Assembly: GCF_014648915.1 (NCBI RefSeq) | Contig: NZ_BMSA01000001.1 | Location: 1-64,000, forward strand | Length of the DNA: 64,000 bases | Reading direction: 5' to 3' | Origin: Streptomyces phaeofaciens | GTDB lineage: Bacteria > Actinomycetota > Actinomycetes > Streptomycetales > Streptomycetaceae | Part shown: piece by piece, positions 16,270 through 24,423 of the stretch | How the letters are laid out: each line of letters starts with the position of its first letter | Position numbering within the stretch: the stretch's first letter is position 1 | Notes under the pieces: generated by a model | Told to the model about the DNA's origin: nothing | Seen by the model: only the letters and a program-made list of their open reading frames with translations | Databases searched by the model: none | Translations under genes and position numbers: made by a program

Positions 16270-17282
16270 GCCTGAAAACCTCAGCCGCCCCGGACACCGC
16301 GGCCGGCGCGGGCCCGGCCAAGCCCTCGGGGCCGACCTCCCGCACGCCGCTGCACCTCCCGCACGGCGGTCTGATCCTCGTCCTCGTGCTCGTGGCGGTC
16401 TTCACCGCCGTGCAGGCGGACTCCTTCACGACCTCGCAGAACCTGCTCAACGTGCTGCGCCAGATCAGCGTCAACGCCGTCATCGCGGCCGGGCTGACCC
16501 TGCTGATGACCGCGGGCGGCATGGACTTCTCCATGGGCAGCAACGCCGCCGTCACCCTCTCGGTCGCCGCGCAACTGCTGCACAGCGGCTGGTCCACGCC
16601 CGCCGTGGTCGTCGTCAGCCTGGCGCTGGCCACGGCGATCGGCCTGGTCAACGGTCTGGTGGTGACGTTCACCAGGGTCGCCCCCTTCGTCGCCACGCTG
16701 GCCTCCGCGATGCTGCTGGACGGCGTCGCCCTGCTGGTCCTGGACGGTATGAGCGTCACCATCGGCGACAAGATGACCGGCCTCGGCAACGACAAGCTCG
16801 CCGGCGTCCCGTATCTGACCCTCGTGGCCGTGCTCGTCCTGGCGCTGACCGGTGTGACGATGCGGTTCACGACCTTCGGCCGGGACGCGTTCGCGATGGG
16901 CGGCAACGAGCACGTCGCCCGGCTCAGCGGCATCAACGTCTCGGGCCGCAAGCTGGCGTTGTACGCGCTCGCCGGTGCGCTGGCCGGCCTGGCCGGCCTG
17001 ATGCTGCTGTCGCGGCTGGGCGCCGCCGCGCCCAACACGGCCGGTCTGATGACCCAGTTGACCGCCGTGGCCGCCGTGGTGATCGGCGGCACCTCGCTGG
17101 CGGGCGACCACGGAAGCATCGTGGGCACCGCGCTCGGGGTGGTTCTCCTGGGCGTCGTCGCCAACGCCCTCAACCTGCTCCAGGTCGACAGCAACTACCA
17201 GTTCGTCGTCACCGGCGGGGTGTTGCTGGTCGCGGCGATCATCAACGAGTTCCAGCGCAAGTCCACGCCCGGCGGCCACTGA
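16266..17282 (+). CDS. Sugar-type ABC transporter permease (RbsC family)
   Basis: A 338-residue membrane protein with about 8-10 hydrophobic segments and the family landmarks AAGLTLLMTAGGMDFSMGS (about residues 74-92), GGNEHVARLSGIN (cytoplasmic loop contacting the ATPase) and GGTSLAGDHGS. It forms the transmembrane channel, probably as a homodimer. It starts with GTG overlapping the ATPase stop and begins with a Pro/Ala-rich cytoplasmic tail of about 35 residues. Confidence 0.9.
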   Translation: MSLKTSAAPDTAAGAGPAKPSGPTSRTPLHLPHGGLILVLVLVAVFTAVQADSFTTSQNLLNVLRQISVNAVIAAGLTLLMTAGGMDFSMGSNAAVTLSVAAQLLHSGWSTPAVVVVSLALATAIGLVNGLVVTFTRVAPFVATLASAMLLDGVALLVLDGMSVTIGDKMTGLGNDKLAGVPYLTLVAVLVLALTGVTMRFTTFGRDAFAMGGNEHVARLSGINVSGRKLALYALAGALAGLAGLMLLSRLGAAAPNTAGLMTQLTAVAAVVIGGTSLAGDHGSIVGTALGVVLLGVVANALNLLQVDSNYQFVVTGGVLLVAAIINEFQRKSTPGGH

Positions 17283-17423
17283 CCCCGTCCGGACGTCCCG
17301 CGCCCTTCACCCCGGCGCGACCGCTCCCACCCCGGCGCCCCTCACCCTCGCGCGGCCCCACTTCCGCGCGCGCCCCCACCCGTCACCGCACCTTCTCTTC
17401 AACGATGCAGGAAAGGCCACCCC

Positions 17424-18389
17424 ATGATGCCCATCGCCAGATCCTCCCGCCGCGCCGCCGCCGTCTCGCTCGCGGGCGTCGCAGCCCTGGTGCTCTCAGG
17501 ATGCGGCTCGCAGGACGACAGCGGGGGCGCCTCCGGCGGATCCGTCTCCCTCGGCTTCGTCAACGGCTCCAACACGCACTTCCACACCTGTCTGCAGAAG
17601 GCGGTCGAGCAGGAGGCCAAGGCGCAGGACGCCACGGTCTACTCGGCCAACTCCAAGCAGGACGCCGGCACCGAACTGTCCAACATCGAGGACATGATCG
17701 CCCGGAACGTGGACGCACTGATCGTGCAGACCGTGAACGTGGACGCCCTGGAGGGCGACATAGCCAAGGCCAAGGCGGCCGGCGTCCCGATCTACCTCAC
17801 CTCCGTGGCCACCTCCGACATGGCGGACGTCCTCGGCGCCGCCGTCGTCGACCTGAAGAAGGTCGGCGGCCTGGACGCGGGCTGGATCGAGAAGGACGCC
17901 GCGGGCAAGGACGTCAAGGTCGGTATCGTCGCCGGCGCCCCGGGTGCCGCCTCCGACCTGCTGGTGGGCGGTTTCCAGGACGCCCTCCCGGCGACCGCGA
18001 AGGTGGTCGCCAACCAGCCCGGCATGTTCAACCCGGCCAAGGCGCAGGACGTCGCCGAGAACATGATCCAGGCCAACCCCGACCTCGACTACGCCTTCGT
18101 GGCCAACGAGGAGATGGCGTTCGCGGTCCGCAAGGCCTTCGACGCGGCCGGCGCCGAGGACGTCAAGATCGTCTCGGTGAACGGCACCGAGGAGGGCATC
18201 GCCGCGATCGAGGACGGGCGCCTCTCGGCGACCGTCGCGAACTCCGCCATGACCATCGGGCGGACCGCCGTGAAGAACGCGGTCGGACTGCTCGCCGGGA
18301 AGGAAGGTGTTGACAAAATCTCCAACATTCCTCTTGTGTTGGTCTCGAAGGACAACGTGACCGAGGCTCCCCAGTACTGCCCCGCGTAG
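17424..18389 (+). CDS. Sugar-type ABC transporter substrate-binding lipoprotein
   Basis: A 321-residue binding protein with a signal peptide and lipobox LSGC (Cys about 31), then a Gly/Ser-rich linker and a two-lobe periplasmic-binding fold of the ribose-binding class (DMIARNVDALIVQTVNVDAL, then NEEMAFAVRKAFDAAG). AGGAAAGG precedes the ATG. A 141-base pyrimidine-rich gap, without a visible terminator, separates it from the permease. It sets the transporter's specificity, but the ligand cannot be read. The catabolic context suggests a phenolic, lactone or aromatic glycoside. Confidence 0.88.
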   Translation: MMPIARSSRRAAAVSLAGVAALVLSGCGSQDDSGGASGGSVSLGFVNGSNTHFHTCLQKAVEQEAKAQDATVYSANSKQDAGTELSNIEDMIARNVDALIVQTVNVDALEGDIAKAKAAGVPIYLTSVATSDMADVLGAAVVDLKKVGGLDAGWIEKDAAGKDVKVGIVAGAPGAASDLLVGGFQDALPATAKVVANQPGMFNPAKAQDVAENMIQANPDLDYAFVANEEMAFAVRKAFDAAGAEDVKIVSVNGTEEGIAAIEDGRLSATVANSAMTIGRTAVKNAVGLLAGKEGVDKISNIPLVLVSKDNVTEAPQYCPA

Positions 18390-18454
18390 GGCCCCACCGG
18401 GAACCGGCGCCCCGGCAACCGAGTCCGAGCCGCACCGTTCCGCACCATTCCGCA

Positions 18455-18502
18455 CCAAGGTCACCATGTCCGGAACCCGCTGTCGAGACATCGTGACCTT
18501 GG
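18455..18502. promoter_or_regulatory. Long inverted repeat between the ABC operon and the lysR gene
   Basis: Two 16-base arms, 18455-18470 and 18487-18502, are complementary at 15 of 16 positions (CCAAGGTCAC to ATGTC) and are separated by 16 bases. It could terminate the ABC operon or be a regulator-binding dyad before lysR, whose start is 64 bases downstream. Confidence 0.55.
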
Positions 18503-18565
18503 GGCGGACCCTTCGCTCTCCGCCGTCCGTCGCCGGTCGGGCGGGGAGTGCCGTCGGAGGAAAAC

Positions 18566-19474
18566 ATGGATCGCTTGCTCCTCATGCACAGTTTCGTCAC
18601 CGTCGCCCAGGCCGGAAGCTTCAACGGAGCCGCCAAGAAGCTGGGCTCCTCGGGCTCCCTGGTCTCACGGCACGTGGCCGAACTGGAACGACAGGTGGGG
18701 GTCCGCCTCGTCAACCGCACCGCCCGCTCCGTCAGCCTCACCGAGCCCGGACAGCGCTACGCCGAATTCGCCACCCGAATCCTCGACGAGATCGAGGCGC
18801 AGGACGCGGCGCTCGCCGATTCCCACGACCGGGCCGAGGGGACGCTGAGCATCATCTGCCCGAAATGGATAGGCAGCCTCGATCTCGGTGACGCGATCGC
18901 CGCCTTTTCCGCCGCCCATCCGAAAATCCAGGTCCGGTTCGAACTCGGCGGCATGTCCGACCGCACCTACGATTTCCTGGACAGCGGATTCGACATCGCC
19001 TTCCACACCCGCGACCTGCGGGACTCCAGCGTCCGGCTCAAGAAGATCGCCTCGCTGCCGTTCGTGCTGTGCGCCGCGGAGGCGTACATCGAGCGCCAGG
19101 GCGGTCTCACCCACCCCAACGACGTCGCGAACCACGACTGCCTCGTGCACGTCAACGACCCGGTCTGGCGGATCGGCCACGGCCACGCCAGCACCCTGCA
19201 CAAGATCCGCAACATCGCCTTCTCGTCCAATTCCTACCTGGCGCTCCAGAAGGCGGCCGTGCACGGCCGCGGCATCGCCCTGATCCCGCAGCGCCCCGCC
19301 TACGACGACCTCGTCTCCGGCGCCCTGCGGGTCCTGCTGCCCGAGCTGGCCGTACCCGACCGGCCGCTCTACGCGATCTACGGCCCCGGCCAGGACACCC
19401 CGCGCAAGATCAGCGTGTTCCTGGACTTCCTCTCCGCGTGGTTCTCGCAGAACCCGATTCCCACGATCCGCTAG
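18566..19474 (+). CDS. LysR family transcriptional regulator
   Basis: The 302-residue protein has an N-terminal LysR winged helix (MHSFVTVAQAGSFNGAAKKL, residues 7-26, then SLVSRHVAELERQVGVRLVNRT) and a substrate-binding domain of the CrgA/PecT kind. GGAGG precedes the ATG at 18566. It is transcribed in the same direction as all three blocks it probably controls: the ABC operon upstream, the dioxygenase operon starting 109 bases downstream, and the amidohydrolase operon at 28902. The shared dyad CGCAA-N7-TTGCG is the best candidate for its binding site. Confidence 0.88.
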   Translation: MDRLLLMHSFVTVAQAGSFNGAAKKLGSSGSLVSRHVAELERQVGVRLVNRTARSVSLTEPGQRYAEFATRILDEIEAQDAALADSHDRAEGTLSIICPKWIGSLDLGDAIAAFSAAHPKIQVRFELGGMSDRTYDFLDSGFDIAFHTRDLRDSSVRLKKIASLPFVLCAAEAYIERQGGLTHPNDVANHDCLVHVNDPVWRIGHGHASTLHKIRNIAFSSNSYLALQKAAVHGRGIALIPQRPAYDDLVSGALRVLLPELAVPDRPLYAIYGPGQDTPRKISVFLDFLSAWFSQNPIPTIR

Positions 19475-19487
19475 CCGTCACGGTGGG

Positions 19488-19504
19488 CGCAACAAAGGCT
19501 TGCG
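19488..19504. promoter_or_regulatory. LysR-type box before the dioxygenase operon
   Basis: CGCAACAAAGGCTTGCG is a perfect 5-bp dyad with a 7-base spacer. Its centre lies about 65 bases upstream of the start point predicted from the promoter at 19526-19554, the classic position of a LysR recognition site. An almost identical box stands at 28707. Confidence 0.7.
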
Positions 19505-19525
19505 TATTCCGTGCGGCTCGGTCCA

Positions 19526-19554
19526 TTGAGGCCCCGCCACCCCGAACCTAGGCT
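19526..19554 (+). promoter_or_regulatory. Promoter of the dioxygenase operon
   Basis: TTGAGG (19526-19531) and TAGGCT (19549-19554) are separated by 17 bases and followed by the ribosome-binding site and ATG of the dioxygenase gene at 19583. A weak -35 fits an activator-dependent promoter. Confidence 0.5.
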
Positions 19555-19582
19555 CACCGGGCGACCCGGAAACGAGGAATCC

Positions 19583-20503
19583 ATGGGAATCCAGAGAATC
19601 GAATCGGTCACCTACAGCATCGCCGACCTCGACGAATGCGTCCGGTTCTTCGACGACTTCGGACTGGTCCTGGTGGAGCGGACCGACGAGCACGCCGTGT
19701 TCGAGACGCTCACCGGGCAGACCCTCCACCTCGACACGAACCCCGGCCCACTGCTCCCCCCGCCCGTGGAGGACGGCCCGACCCTGCGCGAGGTGGTCTG
19801 GGGCGTCGACACGGGCGAGGAGCTGGAGCGGCTGGTCGCGGCCGTCGGCCGGCACCAGAGGGTGCGCGAGAGCGCCGACGGCGTCTTCCACGCCGTCGAC
19901 CGCAGCGGCTTCGGCGTGGGACTCACCCTCGCCCGGCCGCGCGGGACGGCCGTCGAGCCCCGCCCCGCCAACGCCCTGGGCCACGTGCGCCGCTGGAACA
20001 CCGCGCTGGAGCCGCTCACGCGCGCGTACCCGCTGCGGATGTGCCATGTCGCGCTGAACATCGCCAAACAGGGCCAGGAGGAGGCCGTCGCCTTCTACAC
20101 CGACGTCCTCGGCTTCCGCCCCACCGACATCGTGAAACCGATGGGCGTGTTCATGCAGGCCCCCGGCGACGACGACCAGCACACCATGCTGCTGTGCCAC
20201 CGCCCCGACCGCGTCGGCGTCAACCACATCGCCTACGAGGTGCCCGGCTTCGACGACGTGATCGAGGGCGGCAACCACATGATCGAGAAGGGCTGGCGGG
20301 AGGCCCGCCGGCTCGGCCGGCACACCGTCGGCTCCAACGTCTTCCGCTTCCTGCACGCCCCCTGCGGCGGCCGGGTCGAGTACGCCGCCGACATGGACCG
20401 CGTGGACGACTCCTACGAGACCCGGGTCCACGACACGACCCCGCCGCACCACATCTGGGCGCTGCGCACGAACCGCGACCAGGACGCGACCACCGCCTCC
20501 TGA
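19583..20503 (+). CDS. Type I extradiol dioxygenase (VOC superfamily)
   Basis: A 306-residue two-module vicinal-oxygen-chelate protein with the complete Fe(II) triad H155 (MCHVALNI), H215 (VNHIAYEV) and E266 (GRVEYAAD). The spacing is nearly the same as in the 10081 enzyme, although the sequences differ widely. It should catalyse extradiol ring opening of a catechol-type compound. First gene of the LysR-controlled operon, followed by enzymes suited to a meta-cleavage route (aldehyde dehydrogenase, FAH-family hydrolase, alpha/beta hydrolase). The exact aromatic is unknown. Confidence 0.8.
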   Translation: MGIQRIESVTYSIADLDECVRFFDDFGLVLVERTDEHAVFETLTGQTLHLDTNPGPLLPPPVEDGPTLREVVWGVDTGEELERLVAAVGRHQRVRESADGVFHAVDRSGFGVGLTLARPRGTAVEPRPANALGHVRRWNTALEPLTRAYPLRMCHVALNIAKQGQEEAVAFYTDVLGFRPTDIVKPMGVFMQAPGDDDQHTMLLCHRPDRVGVNHIAYEVPGFDDVIEGGNHMIEKGWREARRLGRHTVGSNVFRFLHAPCGGRVEYAADMDRVDDSYETRVHDTTPPHHIWALRTNRDQDATTAS

Positions 20504-20550
20504 GCCGCGTTCCCACGACTTGTGACTCACCCCTGAGAGGGCACCCACCC

Positions 20551-21999
20551 ATGACCACCGACCACGGCTACCCCGCCGTCCGCCTCCACATCGCGGGCGA
20601 GTGGTGCCAGGGCGGTACCGGACGTACCGCCCCGATCGTGAACCCGGCCACCGAGGAGGTGATCGGAGAAGTACCCCTGGCCACCCCCGCCGACCTCGAC
20701 CGCGCGCTCGACGCCGCCGCGGCCGGGTTCGAGGTGTGGCGCGCGACGCCCGTGGCCGAGCGCACCGCGATCCTGCACGCCGCCGCAGGCCTGCTGACCG
20801 AGCGCGCCGCCGAGGTCGGGCGGATCATGACCCTGGAGCAGGGCAAGCCCCTCGGGGAGGCCACCGCGGAGGCCCGCCGGGTCGCCGACACCCTGCGCTG
20901 GCACGCCGACGACGCCCGCCGCGCCTACGGCCGCGTCATCCCGTCCGCGCCCGGCACCCTGCTCACCGTGCGCCGCGAGCCGGTCGGCCCGGTCGCCGCG
21001 TTCGTCCCCTGGAACTTCCCGGCCGGCGGCCCCATGCGGAAGATCTCCGCCGCGCTCTCCGCGGGCTGCTCGATCGTCATCAAGGCCTCGGAGGAGACCC
21101 CGGCCACGGCCATGGAGCTGGTGCGCTGCTTCGTCGACGCCGGGCTCCCGGCCGGGGTGCTCAACCTCGTCTTCGGCGAACCCGCCGAGGTCTCCGCCCA
21201 CCTCATCGCCTCACCCCTCGTGCGGCTGGTCGCCTTCACCGGCTCCGTGCCCGTCGGCAAGCTGCTCGCGGCACGGGCCGGCGAGGTCATGAAGCCCTCG
21301 CTGATGGAGCTGGGCGGCCACGCCCCGGTGATCGTCTGCGCGGACGCCGACCCGGTGCGGGCCGCCCGCGGTGCGGCGCGGGCGAAGTTCGCCAATGCGG
21401 GCCAGGTCTGCACCTCGCCGAGCCGCTTCCTGGTCCACGAGAGCCTGGTCGAGGAGTTCACCGCCACCTTCGTGAAGGCCGCCGAGGCGGTCGTCGTCGG
21501 CGACGGGCTGGAGCCGGGCACCACCATGGGCCCGCTCGCCAACGAGCGCCGGCTGACCGCCCTGGAGCGGCTCACCGCCGACGCCGTCGCCAAGGGCGCG
21601 AAGGTCCTCACCGGCGGCGAGCGGCTCGACCGCCCCGGGTACTTCTTCGCCCCGACCGTCCTCACCGACGTACCCGAGGACGCGGACCTGATGAGCGAGG
21701 AGCCGTTCGGGCCGATCGCGCCGATCGTGCCGTTCACCGACCTCGACGCGGCCCTCGCGGTGGCGAACGCGCTGCCGTACGGGCTGGCCGCCTACGGCTT
21801 CACCGACTCCGCCGCCACCGCCGAGAAGCTCGTCGACCGGCTGGAGGCCGGGATCCTGTCGCTCAACCACTGTGGCGGCTCCGTCCACGAGGCTCCCTCC
21901 GGCGGCGTCAAGGACAGCGGCTACGGCCGCGAGGGCGGGCCCGAGGCACTGGACGCCTACCTGGTCACCAAGCGCGTCTCCCACCTGCTGGCGCCATGA
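20551..21999 (+). CDS. NAD(P)-dependent aldehyde dehydrogenase (succinate-semialdehyde dehydrogenase-like)
   Basis: A 482-residue enzyme of normal length. Catalytic C287 lies in NAGQVCTSPSR, the general base E253 in LMELGGHAP, and the oxyanion Asn in FVPWNFPAGG. Members oxidise short carboxy-semialdehydes such as succinate or hydroxymuconic semialdehyde. Its place one gene after an extradiol dioxygenase fits oxidation of the ring-opened semialdehyde. Its stop overlaps the start of the FAH-family gene (ATGA). Confidence 0.88.
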   Translation: MTTDHGYPAVRLHIAGEWCQGGTGRTAPIVNPATEEVIGEVPLATPADLDRALDAAAAGFEVWRATPVAERTAILHAAAGLLTERAAEVGRIMTLEQGKPLGEATAEARRVADTLRWHADDARRAYGRVIPSAPGTLLTVRREPVGPVAAFVPWNFPAGGPMRKISAALSAGCSIVIKASEETPATAMELVRCFVDAGLPAGVLNLVFGEPAEVSAHLIASPLVRLVAFTGSVPVGKLLAARAGEVMKPSLMELGGHAPVIVCADADPVRAARGAARAKFANAGQVCTSPSRFLVHESLVEEFTATFVKAAEAVVVGDGLEPGTTMGPLANERRLTALERLTADAVAKGAKVLTGGERLDRPGYFFAPTVLTDVPEDADLMSEEPFGPIAPIVPFTDLDAALAVANALPYGLAAYGFTDSAATAEKLVDRLEAGILSLNHCGGSVHEAPSGGVKDSGYGREGGPEALDAYLVTKRVSHLLAP

Positions 22000-22769
22000 G
22001 GTACGCGCGTGTCTCGGCCGGCGGCCGGGCGGTGTGGGGCCGGGTCGGGGAGACCGACGTCGAGCTGCTGTCGGGGTCGCCGATCGAGGGAGACGCCCAG
22101 GTGATCGGCACCGTCCCGCGGGACACGGCGCTCTGGCTGCCCCCGGTCGTGCCGCCCGTGTTCTACGCGGTCGGCATGAACTACCCGCGGCACATCGCGC
22201 ACGCCGGCGCCGCGGTCCCGGACCGGCCCGAGGTCGGCTACCGCGCCAACAACGCACTCACCGGGCATGGTTCGCCGATCGTCAGGCCGGCCGGCGTCGA
22301 GGGCCGGTTCGAGGCCGAGCCCGAACTCGTCGCCGTCATCGGCCGGACCCTGAAGCACGCCACGCACGACGACGCCCGCGCGGCCGTCTTCGGCTGGACC
22401 ATCGGCAACGACGTCAGCGCCCGCACCTGGCAGCACCAGGACCGCTCGTTCTGGCGCAGCAAGAACAGCGACACCTTCAAGCCCATGGGCCCGTGGATCG
22501 AGACCGACGTCGACGCGCTCGCCCAGACGACCACGCTGCGGGTCAACGGCGAGCAGCGGGCCTCGTTCCCCACCGGGGACATGGTCTTCGACCCCTTCGA
22601 CCACATCGTCGAGATCACCAGGCACATCACCCTCCAGCCGGGCGACGTGCTGTGGATGGGCGCCGAGTCCACCTGCCAGCTGGAGCCGGGGGACACCGTG
22701 GAGGTCGAGATCAGCGGTATCGGCGTGCTGTCCAACCCCGTACACCCCGAAGGGAATCACCCGTCATGA
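21996..22769 (+). CDS. Fumarylacetoacetate hydrolase (FAH) family protein
   Basis: A 257-residue FAH-fold protein. The metal-binding acidic residues are in FEAEPELVAVIGR (about residues 105-117) and IGNDVSARTWQHQD, followed by KPMGPWI and the C-terminal GDTVEVEISGIGVLSNPV. Relatives hydrate, decarboxylate or hydrolyse 2-oxo acids from ring cleavage (HpaG/HpcE type, fumarylpyruvate hydrolase). It overlaps both neighbours by ATGA, so dosage and translation are coupled in the pathway. Confidence 0.85.
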   Translation: MRYARVSAGGRAVWGRVGETDVELLSGSPIEGDAQVIGTVPRDTALWLPPVVPPVFYAVGMNYPRHIAHAGAAVPDRPEVGYRANNALTGHGSPIVRPAGVEGRFEAEPELVAVIGRTLKHATHDDARAAVFGWTIGNDVSARTWQHQDRSFWRSKNSDTFKPMGPWIETDVDALAQTTTLRVNGEQRASFPTGDMVFDPFDHIVEITRHITLQPGDVLWMGAESTCQLEPGDTVEVEISGIGVLSNPVHPEGNHPS

Positions 22770-23137
22770 GCAGGGAACCCCGCTACATCCATCACGTCAA
22801 CTTCCCCACCACCGACCCCGACCGGACCGCCGCCTGGTACGCCAAGGTCTTCGGGATGAAGCGCATCATGCCCAAGTCCAACACCCGCGTGGTGCTGATG
22901 ACCCGGGGCAACTTCGACCTCCACTTCACCCCGGTCGAGGAGATGGAGCGCATGGCGCCCTATCACTTCGCCGTCGAAGTCGACGACTGGGACGACTTCC
23001 TGGAGCACCTCAAGGAGCTGGGAATCCGCCACACCCGGCCGATCCAGCGCCCCGAGAACCAGTCCAAGTTCTGCTACATCCACGACCCCGACCACACCAT
23101 GATCGAGCTCGTCCACCACGCCAAGCGCCCCAACTGA
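22766..23137 (+). CDS. Single-module VOC (glyoxalase-like) protein
   Basis: A 123-residue VOC protein with one module and potential metal ligands His (YIHHVNF), His (PYHFAVEV) and Glu (TMIELVHH). A dimer would build the active site. It could be a glyoxalase/isomerase acting on a ring-cleavage product or a small extradiol enzyme. The arrangement HHVNFPTTD to TMIEL resembles isomerase members more than large dioxygenases, but I cannot fix the reaction. Confidence 0.75.
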   Translation: MSREPRYIHHVNFPTTDPDRTAAWYAKVFGMKRIMPKSNTRVVLMTRGNFDLHFTPVEEMERMAPYHFAVEVDDWDDFLEHLKELGIRHTRPIQRPENQSKFCYIHDPDHTMIELVHHAKRPN

Positions 23138-23162
23138 CCGCCACCGCTCAGGAGTTACCTCC

Positions 23163-23948
23163 ATGCCCTACGCCGACTCCGACGGCACCTCCCTCTACTA
23201 CGAGCGCCACGGCAGCGGTCCGGCGATCCTGTTCGTGCACGGCAGCGGCGGCCACCACGCCGCCTGGTGGCAGCAAGTGGCCGCGCTGCGCGACGAGTTC
23301 ACCGTGGTCACCGTCGACCTGCGCGGCTTCGGCAGGTCCGACTCGTCCATGCCGGAGTTCGACGGCCAGGACTTCCCCTCGGACGTCGTCGCCGTCCTCG
23401 ACCAGGAGGACCTGACCGACGTCATGCTGGTCGGCCAGTCCATCGGATCCGTCGCCGCCCTGCGCGCTGGCCTGGCGCGCCCCCGGCGCGTCTCGTCCGT
23501 CGTCCTCGGCCACTCCCTGGGCGGCATCAGCCACCCGGAGCTGAAGGAGCTGGCCGCCGCCGACCGCGCCGAGGCCGTCAAGCTGCCCGTCGTCGACCGC
23601 CTGCTGACCAAGGAGTTCCAGCGGGAGCGCGCCGACCTGACCTTCCTCTTCCAGCAGATGGGCACCTTCAACGTCGCCCGGATGCAGGACCTGCGCAACC
23701 TCGACACCGACGGCCCCTCGCTCGAGGAGATCGAGGTCTCCGGCGTCCGGGTCGCCTTCCTGGCCGGCGAGAAGGACGCCGTGCTGAGCGTCGGGACCGT
23801 CACCCGCGCCCACGAACTGCTCCCCGGCTCCCATCTGGAGATCGTCCCGGGCGCCCCGCACTCCATGTACTGGGAGACGCCGGGCCCCTACAACGCGGCG
23901 ATCGCCCGTCTGCGCCGCACCCTCACCGCACCGAAGGACGCCGAATGA
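23163..23948 (+). CDS. Alpha/beta hydrolase, possible meta-cleavage product hydrolase
   Basis: A 261-residue alpha/beta hydrolase with an oxyanion region HGSGGHHAAW (about residues 21-30), nucleophile S93 in VGQSIGS, probable Asp in GEKDAVLS and C-terminal His in APHSMYWETP. BphD/MhpC-like hydrolases split the carbon-carbon bond of meta-cleavage products, and the neighbouring extradiol enzyme makes that role plausible. Esterase activity is the alternative. GGAG precedes the ATG. The stop overlaps the next gene (ATGA). Confidence 0.8.
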   Translation: MPYADSDGTSLYYERHGSGPAILFVHGSGGHHAAWWQQVAALRDEFTVVTVDLRGFGRSDSSMPEFDGQDFPSDVVAVLDQEDLTDVMLVGQSIGSVAALRAGLARPRRVSSVVLGHSLGGISHPELKELAAADRAEAVKLPVVDRLLTKEFQRERADLTFLFQQMGTFNVARMQDLRNLDTDGPSLEEIEVSGVRVAFLAGEKDAVLSVGTVTRAHELLPGSHLEIVPGAPHSMYWETPGPYNAAIARLRRTLTAPKDAE

Positions 23949-24421
23949 CCAGCCTGACCCTGGCCGCCGCCGAGGAGATCATCGAGGCCGCGCACCAGCG
24001 GGCCCGGGCCATCGGGAAGGCGGTGAGCGTCGCCGTCGTGGACGCCGGCGGCTTCCCCGTCGCCATCCGCCGCCCGGACGGCGCGCGCCCGCTCACCCCG
24101 GACATCGCCCGCGCCAAGGCGTACACCGCGGCCGTCATGCAGCGGCCCGGCACGATGCTCAAGAAGTGGCAGGAGAGCCAGCCGGTCTTCTTCGCCCAGC
24201 TCTCCCAGCTCCCCGGCGCGGCCCTGCCGATCATGGCCGCCGAGGGCAGCGTCACCATCAAGAAGGACGGCGAGATCATCGGCGGCCTCGGTATCGCCGG
24301 CGGCACCGCGGACGAGGACCAGCGGATCGCCGAGGAGGTCCTCGAAGCCCTCGGCTACGAACTGGAGTTCGCGGCCTGGGGTGTCACGGGGGCGCCGGCC
24401 GCGCCCGGAAAGGACGCCTGA
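23945..24421 (+). CDS. GlcG/HbpS family heme-binding-like protein (DUF336)
   Basis: A 158-residue protein of the GlcG/HbpS family, seen from AHQRARAIGKAVSVAVVDAGG (about residues 18-38) and GSVTIKKDGEIIGGLGIAGGT (about 101-121). Small proteins of this family recur in catabolic operons for glycolate, diols and aromatics, where their task is mostly undefined, possibly binding heme, cobalamin or a substrate. It overlaps the hydrolase gene and precedes a MetE-like gene by 2 bases. Confidence 0.8.
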   Translation: MTSLTLAAAEEIIEAAHQRARAIGKAVSVAVVDAGGFPVAIRRPDGARPLTPDIARAKAYTAAVMQRPGTMLKKWQESQPVFFAQLSQLPGAALPIMAAEGSVTIKKDGEIIGGLGIAGGTADEDQRIAEEVLEALGYELEFAAWGVTGAPAAPGKDA

Positions 24422-24423
24422 CC

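Noticed and set aside
18308..18320. GTGTTGACAAAAT resembling the GntR operator core
   Set aside because: It lies inside the binding-protein coding sequence, lacks the full dyad and has no promoter after it.
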